A stretch of 64,000 nt of DNA from Gari tellinella (taxonomy: Eukaryota > Mollusca > Bivalvia > Cardiida > Psammobiidae), in the NCBI GenBank assembly GCA_922989275.2, contig OV277869.1:22826189-22890188 (forward strand), read 5' to 3'. The notes beneath the pieces were generated by a model. It saw nothing but the letters and a program-made list of their open reading frames with translations. It did not search any database and was not told the origin of the DNA. A program made the position numbers and the translations under genes. The first letter of the stretch is position 1; each line of letters opens with the position of its first letter. This document shows, in pieces, positions 47,563 through 60,200 of this stretch.

Positions 47563-47831
47563 ACTGGATGAATAGGAAAAGGCAGCCTAATACGCTCATA
47601 TAGAGGAATAGGTAAAGGCATCCTAATATGTTCATGTATAAAAATAGGTAAAGGCAAACTAAATGCTTATGAGGATGAATAGGTAAAGGCATTTTAAAGC
47701 TCTCATGTAGAGGAAAGGGTAAAGGCAACCTAAAGTGATTGTGTGAATGAATATGTAAACATATCCTAGAAAGTTCATGTAGAGGAATAGGTTAAGGCAT
47801 TCTAAAGCCTTCATGCAGAGGAATAGGTTAA
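47563..47831. repeat. Minisatellite of about 45 bp, 'gaataggtaaaggcat'
   Basis: About six diverged units of the type gaataggtaaaggcatccta. It continues at 48090-48160 on the other side of a MITE that inserted into it. Confidence 0.65.
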
Positions 47832-48066
47832 CTCATTATCCCCTGAAACTTCCAATGGACAATTCCAGTTTACAGCAAAGTTTGGTCCATTTTTGACTAC
47901 ATGTATTTAGGGTTTGTTTTTTTATCAAATATTGCAAAAGGACAAACAGTGAAGTCCTTGATTAGAGGGCTAATCAGGGACTTTACTGTTTGCATTAGAC
48001 AAGTGTAATCTTCACAGGTTCACTTTTGGTAAAGGATGCATATACGCGTCACTAGGACTCAATGAG
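47832..48066. mobile_element. MITE, TTAA 'CTGAAACTT' family
   Basis: TTAA at 47828 and 48067. Ends ctcattatcccctgaaactt and tcactaggactcaatgag. The core reads gatta-gagggctaatca. It splits the minisatellite and lies just 3' of the ceramide synthase stop codon. Confidence 0.75.
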
Positions 48067-48176
48067 TTAAGGTAAGTGCTCAGCAGATAGGTAAAGGTAT
48101 TCCAACCACTCATGTGGAGGAATAGCTAATTGCATTTCAATGTTCTTCTGTGGAGGAAAGGATTTTGCTGCAAGTC

Positions 48177-48212
48177 TCATTCACTCTCAGAGTCGCTCCT
48201 TATATCTGTCAC
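48177..48212 (-). CDS. Ceramide synthase terminal coding exon
   Basis: Minus: acceptor tcttattttattgcag, then codons VTDIRSDSESE and stop TGA. A short Ser/Asp/Glu tail is usual for animal ceramide synthases and is a known place for casein kinase 2 phosphorylation. The 3' UTR and poly(A) site were not located. Confidence 0.85.
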   Translation of the reverse strand: MTDIRSDSESE

Positions 48213-51200
48213 CTGCAATAAAATAAGAACACAAAATCACATTCTAAGTCTTGCTTTAACTTCTTTATTGCAGGGAAACAAATATTATTTGATTATTTGT
48301 TTTAATAGTAGGAAGTACTGTACAATAAATTTTGACCAATTACTACATGAATAAGCATTTTTATGCATTGAATTTATTCCTCCACTGAAGGAAATAGTTC
48401 CAAATTATACAGTAATGTTTATGCATGGATGAGTGAGGGATCCCGATTTATTTTTCTCACAATGCTACATGTATCATAAGAAATCTTTTCTGTAATCTAG
48501 CAGATGGTAGCTTAAAACAAGATGAAAGTGAAGTACAATGTGCCATATGGTGCATTCTGCTTTACTTTCAGCCTGCTTGAAGTTACCATCTGCTACGATA
48601 TAGAAAACATTTCTTCAAGTACTTATTCATGATTGCTTTAGGTGTAACTATTTTCTCAGGAGGAGTAAATTAAAGGAGTAAAAAGGTGTATGAAGGAAAG
48701 GGTTAAGACATAAGGACTCTAGAATTTGAAATACTCTCTAAATCGAAAGTTCTAATTGACTTATCACTAAGACTACCATATCTATGCCTTGTAGGTGTCG
48801 GTGGTAGGACGTTCGACTAGGAAGTTAGAGGTTCCTGGTTTGAGCCCTGTCAGGATCACCGAAATTTTTCTGAGCAAAAAATTAACCCTACATTGCTCCA
48901 CTTCACCCAGGTGAATGGAATGGGTACCTGTGCGGGAAAGAAGTCAATGTGCCATGGCTGCAACTTGCGCCGTATGTAAATTGCCTACTTGTGACTCGAT
49001 GATCAGGGAGGTAAATGTAAAAGTCGGCAGAATACGATACCCGTAAATTAAGACTTTATAAACTTACACCTTTACCTTTATGCCTTTGTCCGAAGTTTTA
49101 CCATGAACAAAAATATTATAGTAGAACCTCTCTATTACAACAACTAAAATGAAGGCTAATTGATTGTATAAATGGGAGGTGACAGCTTATTACAAGGCGA
49201 CAGTAAAACAGAAAGCTCCTAAAGGAGATATCTGTTAAACTGTCACATTGCTTTAAGCAGTCACCTGTCTTTAACTTTATGCACTAATAATTGAGACCTT
49301 TTAGTGGTGGTAATAGAGAGATTTTTACTGTAGTAAAACCTATGTCAGGTGGTCACATGGAAATATTTATAGACATGTGGATACTTCATCAAGGACAAAA
49401 AAAAAAGCAGAATATCCCCCGTCTTGTAAAAGCCTTAATAGGATTCTACGACGTATTGATACAAACCCCCAAAGGGAGTGTTCTGCAATACTTTTGTCTT
49501 GCATTAAGTAGTCAGCTGTCTTGCAGTCTGCCCATGACTTGTGTTTTGACTGCTGATCAGACTATAATCTCAAATATACACGTGTCTTGCATTTCAAATG
49601 AATGTACACTTGTTTGCCAAAGGTTTTGAGGCATTTTTCTTTTACTGGATTACACCTGGGCTCCAGATAAGAGGGAGTAAACTGAACAACCCCAACATTT
49701 TCTTATTCATTTCAGCATCAAATCCTATGGTGTTACTAATCATTAGAATCACCTCGAAGCGACGATTCTAATGAGTGGTGACACCATAGGGTTAATGGCA
49801 AATACGCAAATTTTAGCTTTTGAAATACTCCCCTTATCTGGAGCTCTGATTACACAAGATTGATTGACACTTGGTGATAGGTGAATTGTGGGTGAATATA
49901 CATACCTCCCCAGACGAGGCATGGGACATTGCAATTCGGGCAATCATGTACGTCCATATAAGGTGAAGGATCTGAAGGACTATGAGTAGACCCTGGAAAA
50001 ACCTGTGGCCAGGCGACACTTCCATCACTGTGTATATCTCAATTATGCTGCTGCTGATCACTCTGGATACAAAAAACACAAGCATGTGATTGACAAGACT
50101 AAAGCCTCATAGTTCTACTACAGTAGAACCTCTCTATTACGACCACTAAATTATACCAAATATAAGTTGTTTAAGACAGGTGACTGCTTAAGGCAATGTG
50201 AAAGTGAAACAGAAAGCTCCTACAGGAGCTTTTTGTTTCACTTTCAAATTGCTTTAAGCTGTAATACAGACAATTAACCTTCTTTTAACCCATTACCCCA
50301 TAAATACACATTTTTACACCTCTAATTTATTCCTCTACGGAAGAAAATAGTTCCAAATTATTAAGTTATGATTGTGTATTTTTAGAAAAAAATATCTTTA
50401 TCCTAGTAGATGATAGCTTAAAGCAGACTGAAAGTAAAGCAGAATGTGCCTTAAGGCACATTCTGCTTTACCTTCAATGTGCTTTAAGTGGTCATCCATC
50501 TTCAAAACTAGAAACAGGCTATGGGGTAATGGGTTAAGTGGTCGTAATAGAGTGGTTCTACTGTACATGTATATCAGTTTTGGTGCTCATTTAAACCTTA
50601 ACTCTGGTCTGTTTCTAGTATTGAAGACAAGAGCCGCATGCGGCCCTAAATCGCTCACCTGAGGAACTATTGTGTTATACTCGATGCATAATGAAGTTTG
50701 TCATTGCATGTTTGTGGCCTGTTGCATGAAACTGAAATAACTCAGAATTAGGTTTTCCTGTAGAAACTAGTCTGTTAAACTGATAAGCCCCGGGGCGGGT
50801 CCATTTTTTACCCTGGGGTCAAGATTTGAACTATCTTGGTAGAGGACAATAAGGCAAAATTAGATGCCAACTATAAAAGGTCTGGGCCTTACGGCTTCAG
50901 AGAAGAAGATTTTTAAAGGTTTTCCTATATAAGTCTATGTAAAACTGATAAGCCCGGGGCGGGGCCATTTTTGGCCCTGGGGTCATGATTTGAACAATCT
51001 TGGTAGAGGACCATAAGGCAAAGCTAGATGCCAAATATAAAAGGTCTGGGTCTTACGGCTTCAGAGAAGAAGATTTTTAAAGGTTTTTCTATATAAGTCT
51101 ATGCAAAACTGATAAGCCCCGGGGCGGGGCCATTTTTGACCCAAGGGTCATGATTTGAACAATCTTGGTAGAGGACCATAAGGCAAAATTAGATGCCAAA

Positions 51201-54200
51201 TATACGGCTTCAGAGAAAAAGAATTTTAAAGGTTTTCCTATATAAATCTATGTAAAACTGATAAGCCCTGGGCGGGGCCATTATTGACCCTGGGGTCATG
51301 ATTTGTACAATCTTAGTAGAGGACCATAAGGCGAAGCTAGATGCCAAATATAACAAGTCTGGGCCTTATGGCTTCAGAAAAGAAGATTTTTAAAGGTTTT
51401 CCTATATAAGTCTATGTAAAACTGATAAGCCCCGGGGTGGGGCTATTTTTTACCCTGGGGTCATGATTTGACCAATCTTAGTAGAGGTCCATAAGGCAAA
51501 GCTACATGCCAAATATAAAAGGTCTAGGCCATACAGTTTTAGAGAAGAAGAGTTTTAAAGGTTTTCCTATGAAAAACTGATAAGCCCCGGGGCGGGGCCA
51601 TTTTTGACCCGGGGGTCATTATTTGAACAATCTTGCTAAAGGTTCACAACATGATGTTACATGTGAAATTTGGCTGTCCTAGGACTTATAGTTATTGACA
51701 AGAAGATGTTTAAAGTTTTGACTTTATTTGTCAATATTACGTAAATACGGAAAATGACCACGCCCTCTGGCGGCCATGTTTTTTGACGGATCAAAATTCT
51801 TTGAACAATTTTCAAAGTATATTAATTGAGAAACATTTTGGTGAAAACCAACTTGAAATCGGACGAGTCGTTTTTGAGAAGAAGATTTTGTTTTAGATAT
51901 TGTGCATGGTTGCCATGGCAACAAGACCGATTGCCCCACCCACTTTTTTTTAACAATTTTTGAAGCTCACAACTACAGTATGTATCTGACAAAGTTTGGT
52001 TGAAATTGGGCCATTGGTTTTAGAGAAGAAGTTATTTGAAACAAATTGTGAACAGACGACACGGACACCGACGTATGACGGACGGCAACCGATCACAATA
52101 GCTCACCTTTGTGCTCAGGTGAGCTAATAAATCCCCGCTTAAAGCAGGTTGAAAGTAAAACAGAATGGTGCATTCTGCTTTACTTTCAGCCTGCTTTAAA
52201 CTACCATCTGGTAGGAAATAGAAAATACAAGTCTAGTCCTTTATTGAATATTTTATTTGTTTTTACAATAAATTGCAAAAATTACAAACAGTGCAGACCG
52301 GATCAGAGGGGTCCTAAAGCTCTGGGTCTACACATTTTGCATAGGACACGTGTACTCTTCACCAGAACACTGTTTATAAATGACCAGTATACTCATTGCC
52401 AGGGTTCAACTTCAACATGTTAAAACCTAAAATGCCTGGCATCTTATAATGATCCAAACTGCTTGACTCTGCTGTAAATTTTGTAACTTTATAACTGTAG
52501 TATATCAAAACTATTGGAGATAACAATTCCACCTAGCGTTCAAATTCATTGGGCCTAAAAGATCTAATCCAGTTCCTAATTAAGTCTAGTTCATATGTCA
52601 AAGTGTGTAGGTTTATCATCACTTGTACGGCCTTGCTGTACGAGCACGCTTTTATGGCGATGTGGTAGAGAGTATGACTGAGAACCTGGCGCCCGAGTTT
52701 GATCCGGGTCGGAGCGGGTGTTTCTTTATATTAAAGAGGACCCTGTTACATTTGGCGCCTAATGTGGTTTCTCTTACTGTATTTGCTCCGAGTTCGACCC
52801 CTAGTCGTTCTCATACCCATATAGAAAGTGTGTAGGTTTATCATCACTTGTACGGCCTTGCTGTACAAGCACGCTTTGATGGCGATGTGGTAGAGTGCAT
52901 GACTGCGAACCTGGCGACCTGGGTCGGGGGGTTTCTTTATAAGAGTACCTGGCTACACATAGTTTACAAATAAGAATTCTTTTCTATTTTATATATTGCA
53001 AAATGACAACCAGTGCAGATCCAGATCAGAGGGCTCCTTGAGGAGCCCTCTGATTTGGGTCTACACTTTTTGCATAGGATAAGTGTATTCTCAACATGTT
53101 CCTAAATGATGCACATACACTGCATACTTACACAAACGGAAAGTAGAGAAGCCGGGACAAGATCCACACTGCGACAAATATCCACAGCAAAAACCCACTC
53201 ACATTTTTATATCCACTATATTTCAACATCTTGGCTGCCTAGCAAAACACAAACAAAACGTTATCATTTCTACAGAGCATCTAGCAATGGTGTCAAACCT
53301 ATTTTAACCCAAGTCTTCCCTTTGAAACCTTTACCTGCTAGGATCAATAAAGCTTACATAAGCAAATGGTTTGGTTCCAGGTCATACGCCACTAAACCCA
53401 TAGTCTGTTTCTAGTTTTGAAAACGGGTGACCACTTAAAGCAGGTTAAAAATAAAGCAGAATGTGCCTTAAGGCACATTCTGCTTTACTTTCAGCCTTCT
53501 TTAAGCTACCATCTCTAAGAATAAAGGAATTTTTTCTAATAATACACAATTATAACTTAATAAAATCGAAACTATTTTATTCCGTAGAGGAATAAATTAG
53601 AGGCGTAAAAAGGTGTATGTATGGGGTAACGGGTTAATGTGACGTCTGATCAGGATCCAAACTGTTTGACACTTATATAAACCCTTTAAGTCAAACTGCC
53701 TTAAATTCTAAACTTTAGAAATAAATGCAGACGATAAGTTTGTAAGCAGATGATATTATGGCAGTGACTGTGTAAGATGGGTTTGGATGTGATAATGGCA
53801 GTGAAAGGGTTAACCTTAGTCTCCATAGAAACATCATTCCACTTCCTTGCCTTTTCCTCATACAGATATGTTTCATGCTTGCTACTTCAATATTCTTTAT
53901 CCTTATATACATGATATTTATATACAGTGCTCCCTTCCTTCAACGGCCCTCCAAACAACGATTCCCTCTTTACAAAAACTCTTACCACTGCTGTTCCCAA
54001 AACAAGACAATTATGTCCAGCCTTTTCATGGCTGCAATATCGTCTGCTTATAATTGTCGTCTGCTATTTTTCTCAAAGTCACATATTGGACATTTTGACA
54101 GAAAAGAATATAATGACGAACGAAAAACAGCTTGAAATTAGATCAGACGCCGTGGAATGTGGCGTCTGGTCTGGATTCAAGCTGTTTGCAAATGTCAGCC

Positions 54201-57200
54201 AATTTCCATCCCTATAACGACTCCCTTCGGACAACGAACACAATTTTTGTCTCCCTTTGGGTGTCGTTGTAGAGAGGGGACGCTGTACATCTACTACATC
54301 CTGATTAATGAGCCATAGGAATCTTTTCCTATATCTGGACTGCTTAACCAATTCCCACATAGCCTGTTTCCAGTTTTGAAAACAAGTAGCCATTTAAAGC
54401 ACGTTGAAAGTAAAGCAGAATGCACCTTAAGGCGCATTATGCTTTACTTTCAGCCTGCTTTAACCTATTACGCCATGGATACACCTTTTACACCTTTGAT
54501 TTATTCCTACACTGAAGAAAAATGATCCACATTAATGATTATGCATTCATGAAATGAATATGTATCATCAGAAATATGTTCTTAATTCTAGTAGATGATA
54601 GCTTAAAGCAGTTTGAAAGTAAAGCAGAATGCGCCTAACGGCGCATTCTGCTTTAGTTTCAACCTGCTTTAAGTGGTCACCTCTCTTCCATACTAGAAAT
54701 AAGCTATGGGGTAATGGGTTAAGGTACAAGCTGCTAGAATATAGATTGTTTTAATAGAATGTATAATGATTGTATAGAGGTAGAACTATTTTCTTCAGTT
54801 GAGGAATTAATCAAAGCTATTACAAGACCGTGTTTAATAAATGCTTATACCCCAGGTAGCATCTGTCAATATAAATTATTCTGAATTTTGCCTAAGCCCT
54901 AATTAGGTCAAGGTCAAGGTCAAAATCAATATTAGGTAATACAGGTTTATTGGCAGTGGTCAAAGAAAGTTCTGTATAAGTATCAAAGCATCGTAGTCAC
55001 TTCTGTTGATGCTAGACAAAACTGTAAAATCTAGTTAACCAAGAAAGAGCTCTTTTTAAATAAGAAAGAGCTCTTTTTAAATATTCTAAGTTCAAATTGG
55101 GTCAAGGTCGTGGTCAATCAAGGTCCGGTAACAGGGATGGATTGGTAGTGGTCCAAGGCAACAACTGTATAAGTATCAAAGCCTTGTAGTCAGTTTTGTT
55201 AAGGCTAGACATAACAGTAAAATCTAGTTAAACAAGAAATAACCCATTTACAATATGCTAAATTTAAATTAGGTCAAAGTCAAGGTTTGGTGATATTGGT
55301 GGATTGGGAATGGCCGAAGGCAACAACTGTATAAGTATCTGAGTATTTTTGAGTCAGTGGTGTTGATAATAGATAAAACGGTACAATCTAGTTAACCTTT
55401 TTACAGACACAGCCATGCACAGGACTATCAGTATATTATCTATAGGTGCTGGGGGCATAAAAAGGCAAATTTATAGGGTAATGGGTAAACTCAGGCTCAA
55501 AGGAATAAAACAGAACTCGCCCCAGGAAGATTTCAGAAATCTTTTCTGCTTAACTTTAAGCCTGCTTTAAACAGTCATCTGTCTTTATACATTGAAAACA
55601 AACTATCAGAGAAAGGTTTGACCCCCCCCCCCCATTTGTTTGTTTTGGATATTGGAGACATCAATGGTTACTAAGCAGGCTGAAAGTAAAGTGGAGCATT
55701 CTGTTTTACATCAACCTGAGTTCATGTTATCAAGGTTGAACAGTACAAATATAAGAGCAAGTGGTTTTGTTCCCAGAGTTGTTTTTGCGTTGTTAGTGAG
55801 CAAGTACAACAAGCACATTGGGACCAAAAATCTTATTCGGTTTTCAAAGACTTCCGGTATTAGGAAGTTCAGTTCACCCTTTACTATGCTGCATATGCAT
55901 TTGATTTATTCTTCTACAGAAAAAATTATGGAATATTTCCTATATCTTAGTAGATGGAAGCTAAAACAGGATAAAAGTAAAGCAGAATGTGCCTTAAGGC
56001 ACATTCTGCTTTACTTTCAACCTGCTATTAAGTGGTCACCTGTCTTCAGAAACAGGCTATGGGGTAATGGGTAAACCCGGTTTAAGTGGTCATCTGCCTT
56101 CAAAAAGAGAACCAGGCCATGGGGCAAAGGGTAATCATTATACTTACTGCCATTGGAACGTCAGCCACATCATGGCACAATAACACTAGGGTTCCTATCC
56201 TGACATAGTTGACACCCCAGGAGAAAAATATGAGAAGCATTGTGACTACATGATGAACTATCATCTGAGAGAAGTCCTGAAATACAAACAGCATGGTGAC
56301 TACATGATGAACTATCATCTGAGAGAAGTCCTGAAAGATAAACAGCATGGTGACTACATGATGAACTATCATCTGGGAGAGGTCCTGAAATATAAACAGC
56401 ATGGTGACTAAAAATCATCTGGGAGAAGTCCTGAAATATAAACAGCATGGGGACTACATGATGAACTATCATCTGAGAGAAGTCCTGAAATGTAAACAGC
56501 ATGGGGACTACATGATGAACTATCATCTGGGAGAAGTCCTGAAATATAAACAGCATGGTGACTACATGATGAACTATCATCTGGGAGAAGTCCTGAAATA
56601 TAAACAGCATGGTGACTACATGATGAACTATCATCTGAGAGAAGTCCTGAAATATAAACAGTATGGTGACTACATGATGTAATATCATCTGAGAGAAGTC
56701 CTGAAATATAAACAACATGGGGACTACATGATGAACTATCATCTGGGAGAAGTCCTGGAATATGAGATACATGGTGACTACATGGTGAACTATCATCTGG
56801 GAGAAGTCCTGAAATATAAACAGCATGGTGACTACATGATGAACTATCATCTGAGAGAAGTCCTGAAATATAAAAAGCATGGTGATTACATGATGAACTA
56901 TCATCTGGGAGAAGTACTGAAATATAAACAGTATGGTGACTACATGATGTAATATCATCTGAGAGAAGTCCTGAAATATAAACAACATGGGGACTACATG
57001 ATGAACTATCATCTGGGAGAAGTCCTGGAATATGAGATACATGGTGACTACATGGTGAACTATCATCTGGGAGAAGTCCTGAAATATAAACAGCATGGTG
57101 ACTACATGATGAACTATCATCTGAGAGAAGTCCTGAAATATAAAAAGCATGGTGATTACATGATGAACAATCATCTGGGAGAAGTCCTGAAATATAAACA

Positions 57201-60200
57201 GCATGGGGACGACATGATGAACTATCATCTGAGAGAAGTCCTGAAATATAAACAGCATGGGTGACTACATGATGAACTATCATCTGGGAGAAGTCCTGGA
57301 ATATGAGATACATGGTGACTACATGATGAACTATCATCTAGGACTATCATCTAGGAGAAGTCCTGAAATATAAAAAGCATGGTGACTACATGATGAACTA
57401 TCATCTGGGAGAAGTCCTGAAATAAAAACAGCATGGGGACTACATGATGAACTATCATCTGGGAGAAGTCCTGAAATATAAACAGCATGGGTGACTACAT
57501 GATGAACTATCATCTGGGAGAGGTCCTGAAATATAAACAGTATGGTGACTACATGATGAACTATCATCTGGGAGAAGTCCTGGAATATGAGATACATGGT
57601 GACTACATGGTGAACTATCATCTAGGAGAAGTCCTGAAATATAAACAGCATGGTGACTACATGATGAACTATCATCTAGGAGAAGTCCTGAAATATAAAC
57701 AGTATGGTGACTACATGATGAACTATCATCTGGGAGAGGTCCTGAAATATAAACAGCATGGTGACTACATGATGAACTATCATCTGGGAGAGGTCCTGAA
57801 ATATAAACAGCATGGTGACTACATGATGAACTATCATCTGGGAGAGGTCCTGAAATATAAACAGTATGGTGACTACATGATGATCTATCATCTGGGAGAG
57901 GTCCTGAAATATAAACAGCATGGGGGCTACATGATGAACTATCATCTGAGAGAAGTCCTGAAATATAAACAGCATGGGTGACTACATGATGAACTATCAT
58001 CTGGGAGAAGTCCTGGAATATGAGATACATGGTGACTACATGATGAACTATCATCTAGGACTATCATCTAGGAGAAGTCCTGAAATATAAAAAGCATGGT
58101 GACTACATGATGAACTATCATCTGGGAGAAGTCCTGAAATAAAAACAGCATGGGGACTACATGATGAACTATCATCTGGGAGAAGTCCTGAAATATAAAC
58201 AGCATGGGTGACTACATGATGAACTATCATCTGGGAGAGGTCCTGAAATATAAACAGTATGGTGACTACATGATGAACTATCATCTGGGAGAAGTCCTGG
58301 AATATGAGATACATGGTGACTACATGGTGAACTATCATCTAGGAGAAGTCCTGAAATATAAACAGCATGGTGACTACATGATGAACTATCATCTAGGAGA
58401 AGTCCTGAAATATAAACAGTATGGTGACTACATGATGAACTATCATCTGGGAGAGGTCCTGAAATATAAACAGCATGGTGACTACATGATGAACTATCAT
58501 CTGGGAGAGGTCCTGAAATATAAACAGCATGGTGACTACATGATGAACTATCATCTGGGAGAGGTCCTGAAATATAAACAGTATGGTGACTACATGATGA
58601 TCTATCATCTGGGAGAGGTCCTGAAATATAAACAGCATGGGGGCTACATGATGAACTATCATCTGAGAGAAGTCCTGAAATATAAAAAGCATGGTGATTA
58701 CATGATGAACTATCATCTAGGAGAAGTCCTGAAATATAAACAGCATGGTGACTACATGATGAACTATCATCTAGGAGAAGTCCTGAAATATAAACAGTAT
58801 GGTGACTACATGATGAACTATCATCTAGGAGAAGTCCTGAAATATAAACAGTATGGTGACTACATGATGATCTATCATCTAGGAGAAGTCCTGAAATATA
58901 AACAGTATGGTGACTACATGATGATCTATCATCTGGGAGAAGTCCTGGAATATAAAGAGCATGGGGGCTACATGATGAACTATCATCTGGGAGAAGTCCT
59001 GAAATATAAACAGCATGGTGACTACATGATGAACTATCATCTAGGAGAAGTCCTGAAATATAAACAGCATGGTGACTACATGATGAACTATCATCTAGGA
59101 GAAGTCCTGAAATATAAACAGTATGGTGACTACATGATGAACTATCATCTAGGAGAAGTCCTGAAATATAAACAGCATGGTGACTACATGATGAACTATC
59201 ATCTGGGAGAGGTCCTGAAATATAAACAGCATGGTGACTACATGATGAACTATCATCTAGGAGAAGTCCTGAAATATAAACAGTATGGCGACTACATGAT
59301 GATCTATCATCTGGGAGAAGTCCTGAAATATAAAGAGCATGGGGGCTACATGATGAACTATCATCTGGGAGAAGTCCTGAAATATGAGAAGCATTGTGAC
59401 TACATGATGAACTATCAGAAGTTGAATAAAGTAAGAGTGAATGAAGTTGTCAGGCGGTAGATAGTTGTACTGGTATATGATTTCCATGTCTCTATTAATC
59501 TAATAAAAATTTAATCCAAGACACTAAGGACAGATTAAACTACTTGTACATTTTTATTAATAAAGCTGTAATACATTTCCCTTTTGATACTGAACAAGTA
59601 TTCCAAGTTTGGATACCTTTTATAGTTATTGAGAAATGTTTTTTCTTACAAAAACCTTAACCAAACAAGAGCCCAATGGGCTCTAAGGTGCTCACCAGAG
59701 TACAACGTTCCAAGATTTAACTAAGACTTAATCACTAAAGGTTAATAATACCCCCACAAGCACCTTGTCACAAGAAGCAAACATGTCAAAATAATGTAGA
59801 TGTGTGTACTCCTTATGAACTAGAGGGTTCATAAGACTTTTCTATGATTTGACCTAACGACCTACTTTTTGATCTGTCATAACTCATATTCATACATTAT
59901 CTAGATTTTGTCTAGGTGATTCTTTTAAGCAATTCTCATGATTTGGGGTAAAATGTGGTCCCTAAAGTGTCCAAAAGTTTTTTTTTATGATTTGACCAAC
60001 TGACCTACTTTTTATTCAGACATAACCTATATTCATAAATGACCTAGATTTTGTCAAGGTGGTCTACTTGAAGTAGTTTCATTAATGTAGGGCAAAAGAT
60101 GTGGGCCCTAGAGTACTTTGAAGCTTTTCCTATGATTTGACCTACTGGCCCACTTTTTGCCTCCCAGTAATCCATATTACTACATAGCCTAGTTTTTGTT

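Larger units (their letters stand above)
56223..59424 (-). repeat. 54-bp array, about 59 copies, of a 3' splice site plus start of the catalytic exon
   Basis: On minus, each unit reads (atgctg)tttatatttcag followed by GACTTCTCCCAGATGATAG and TTCATCATGTAGTCACC. That is the acceptor plus the first 51 bases of the ceramide synthase exon at 56276, joined back to itself through ATATTT. Translated in the exon's frame a unit is DFSQMIVHHVVTMLFIFQ (18 residues). Unit length is a multiple of three and the sequence has few stops, so long frames appear on both strands (for example 56170-57258 minus, 58204-59460 plus); none is an independent gene. Shortened units occur at about 56402-56430, 57335-57355 and 58052-58072. 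A block of 717 bp is repeated almost exactly (57271-57987 and 57988-58704). Confidence 0.93.

Noticed and set aside
50627..52127. Helitron assignment for the GCTCACC-ended elements
   Set aside because: The 3' hairpin followed by CTAA fits, but no consistent 5' TC start or A-T target site could be read in the four copies, so the class is left open.
56170..59460. Long open frames on both strands (362 codons on minus, 418 on plus) as repeat-protein genes
   Set aside because: They arise because the 54-bp unit is a multiple of three and nearly stop-free. All three types of frame encode only the repeat, and the minus frame explains the sequence as exon-derived.
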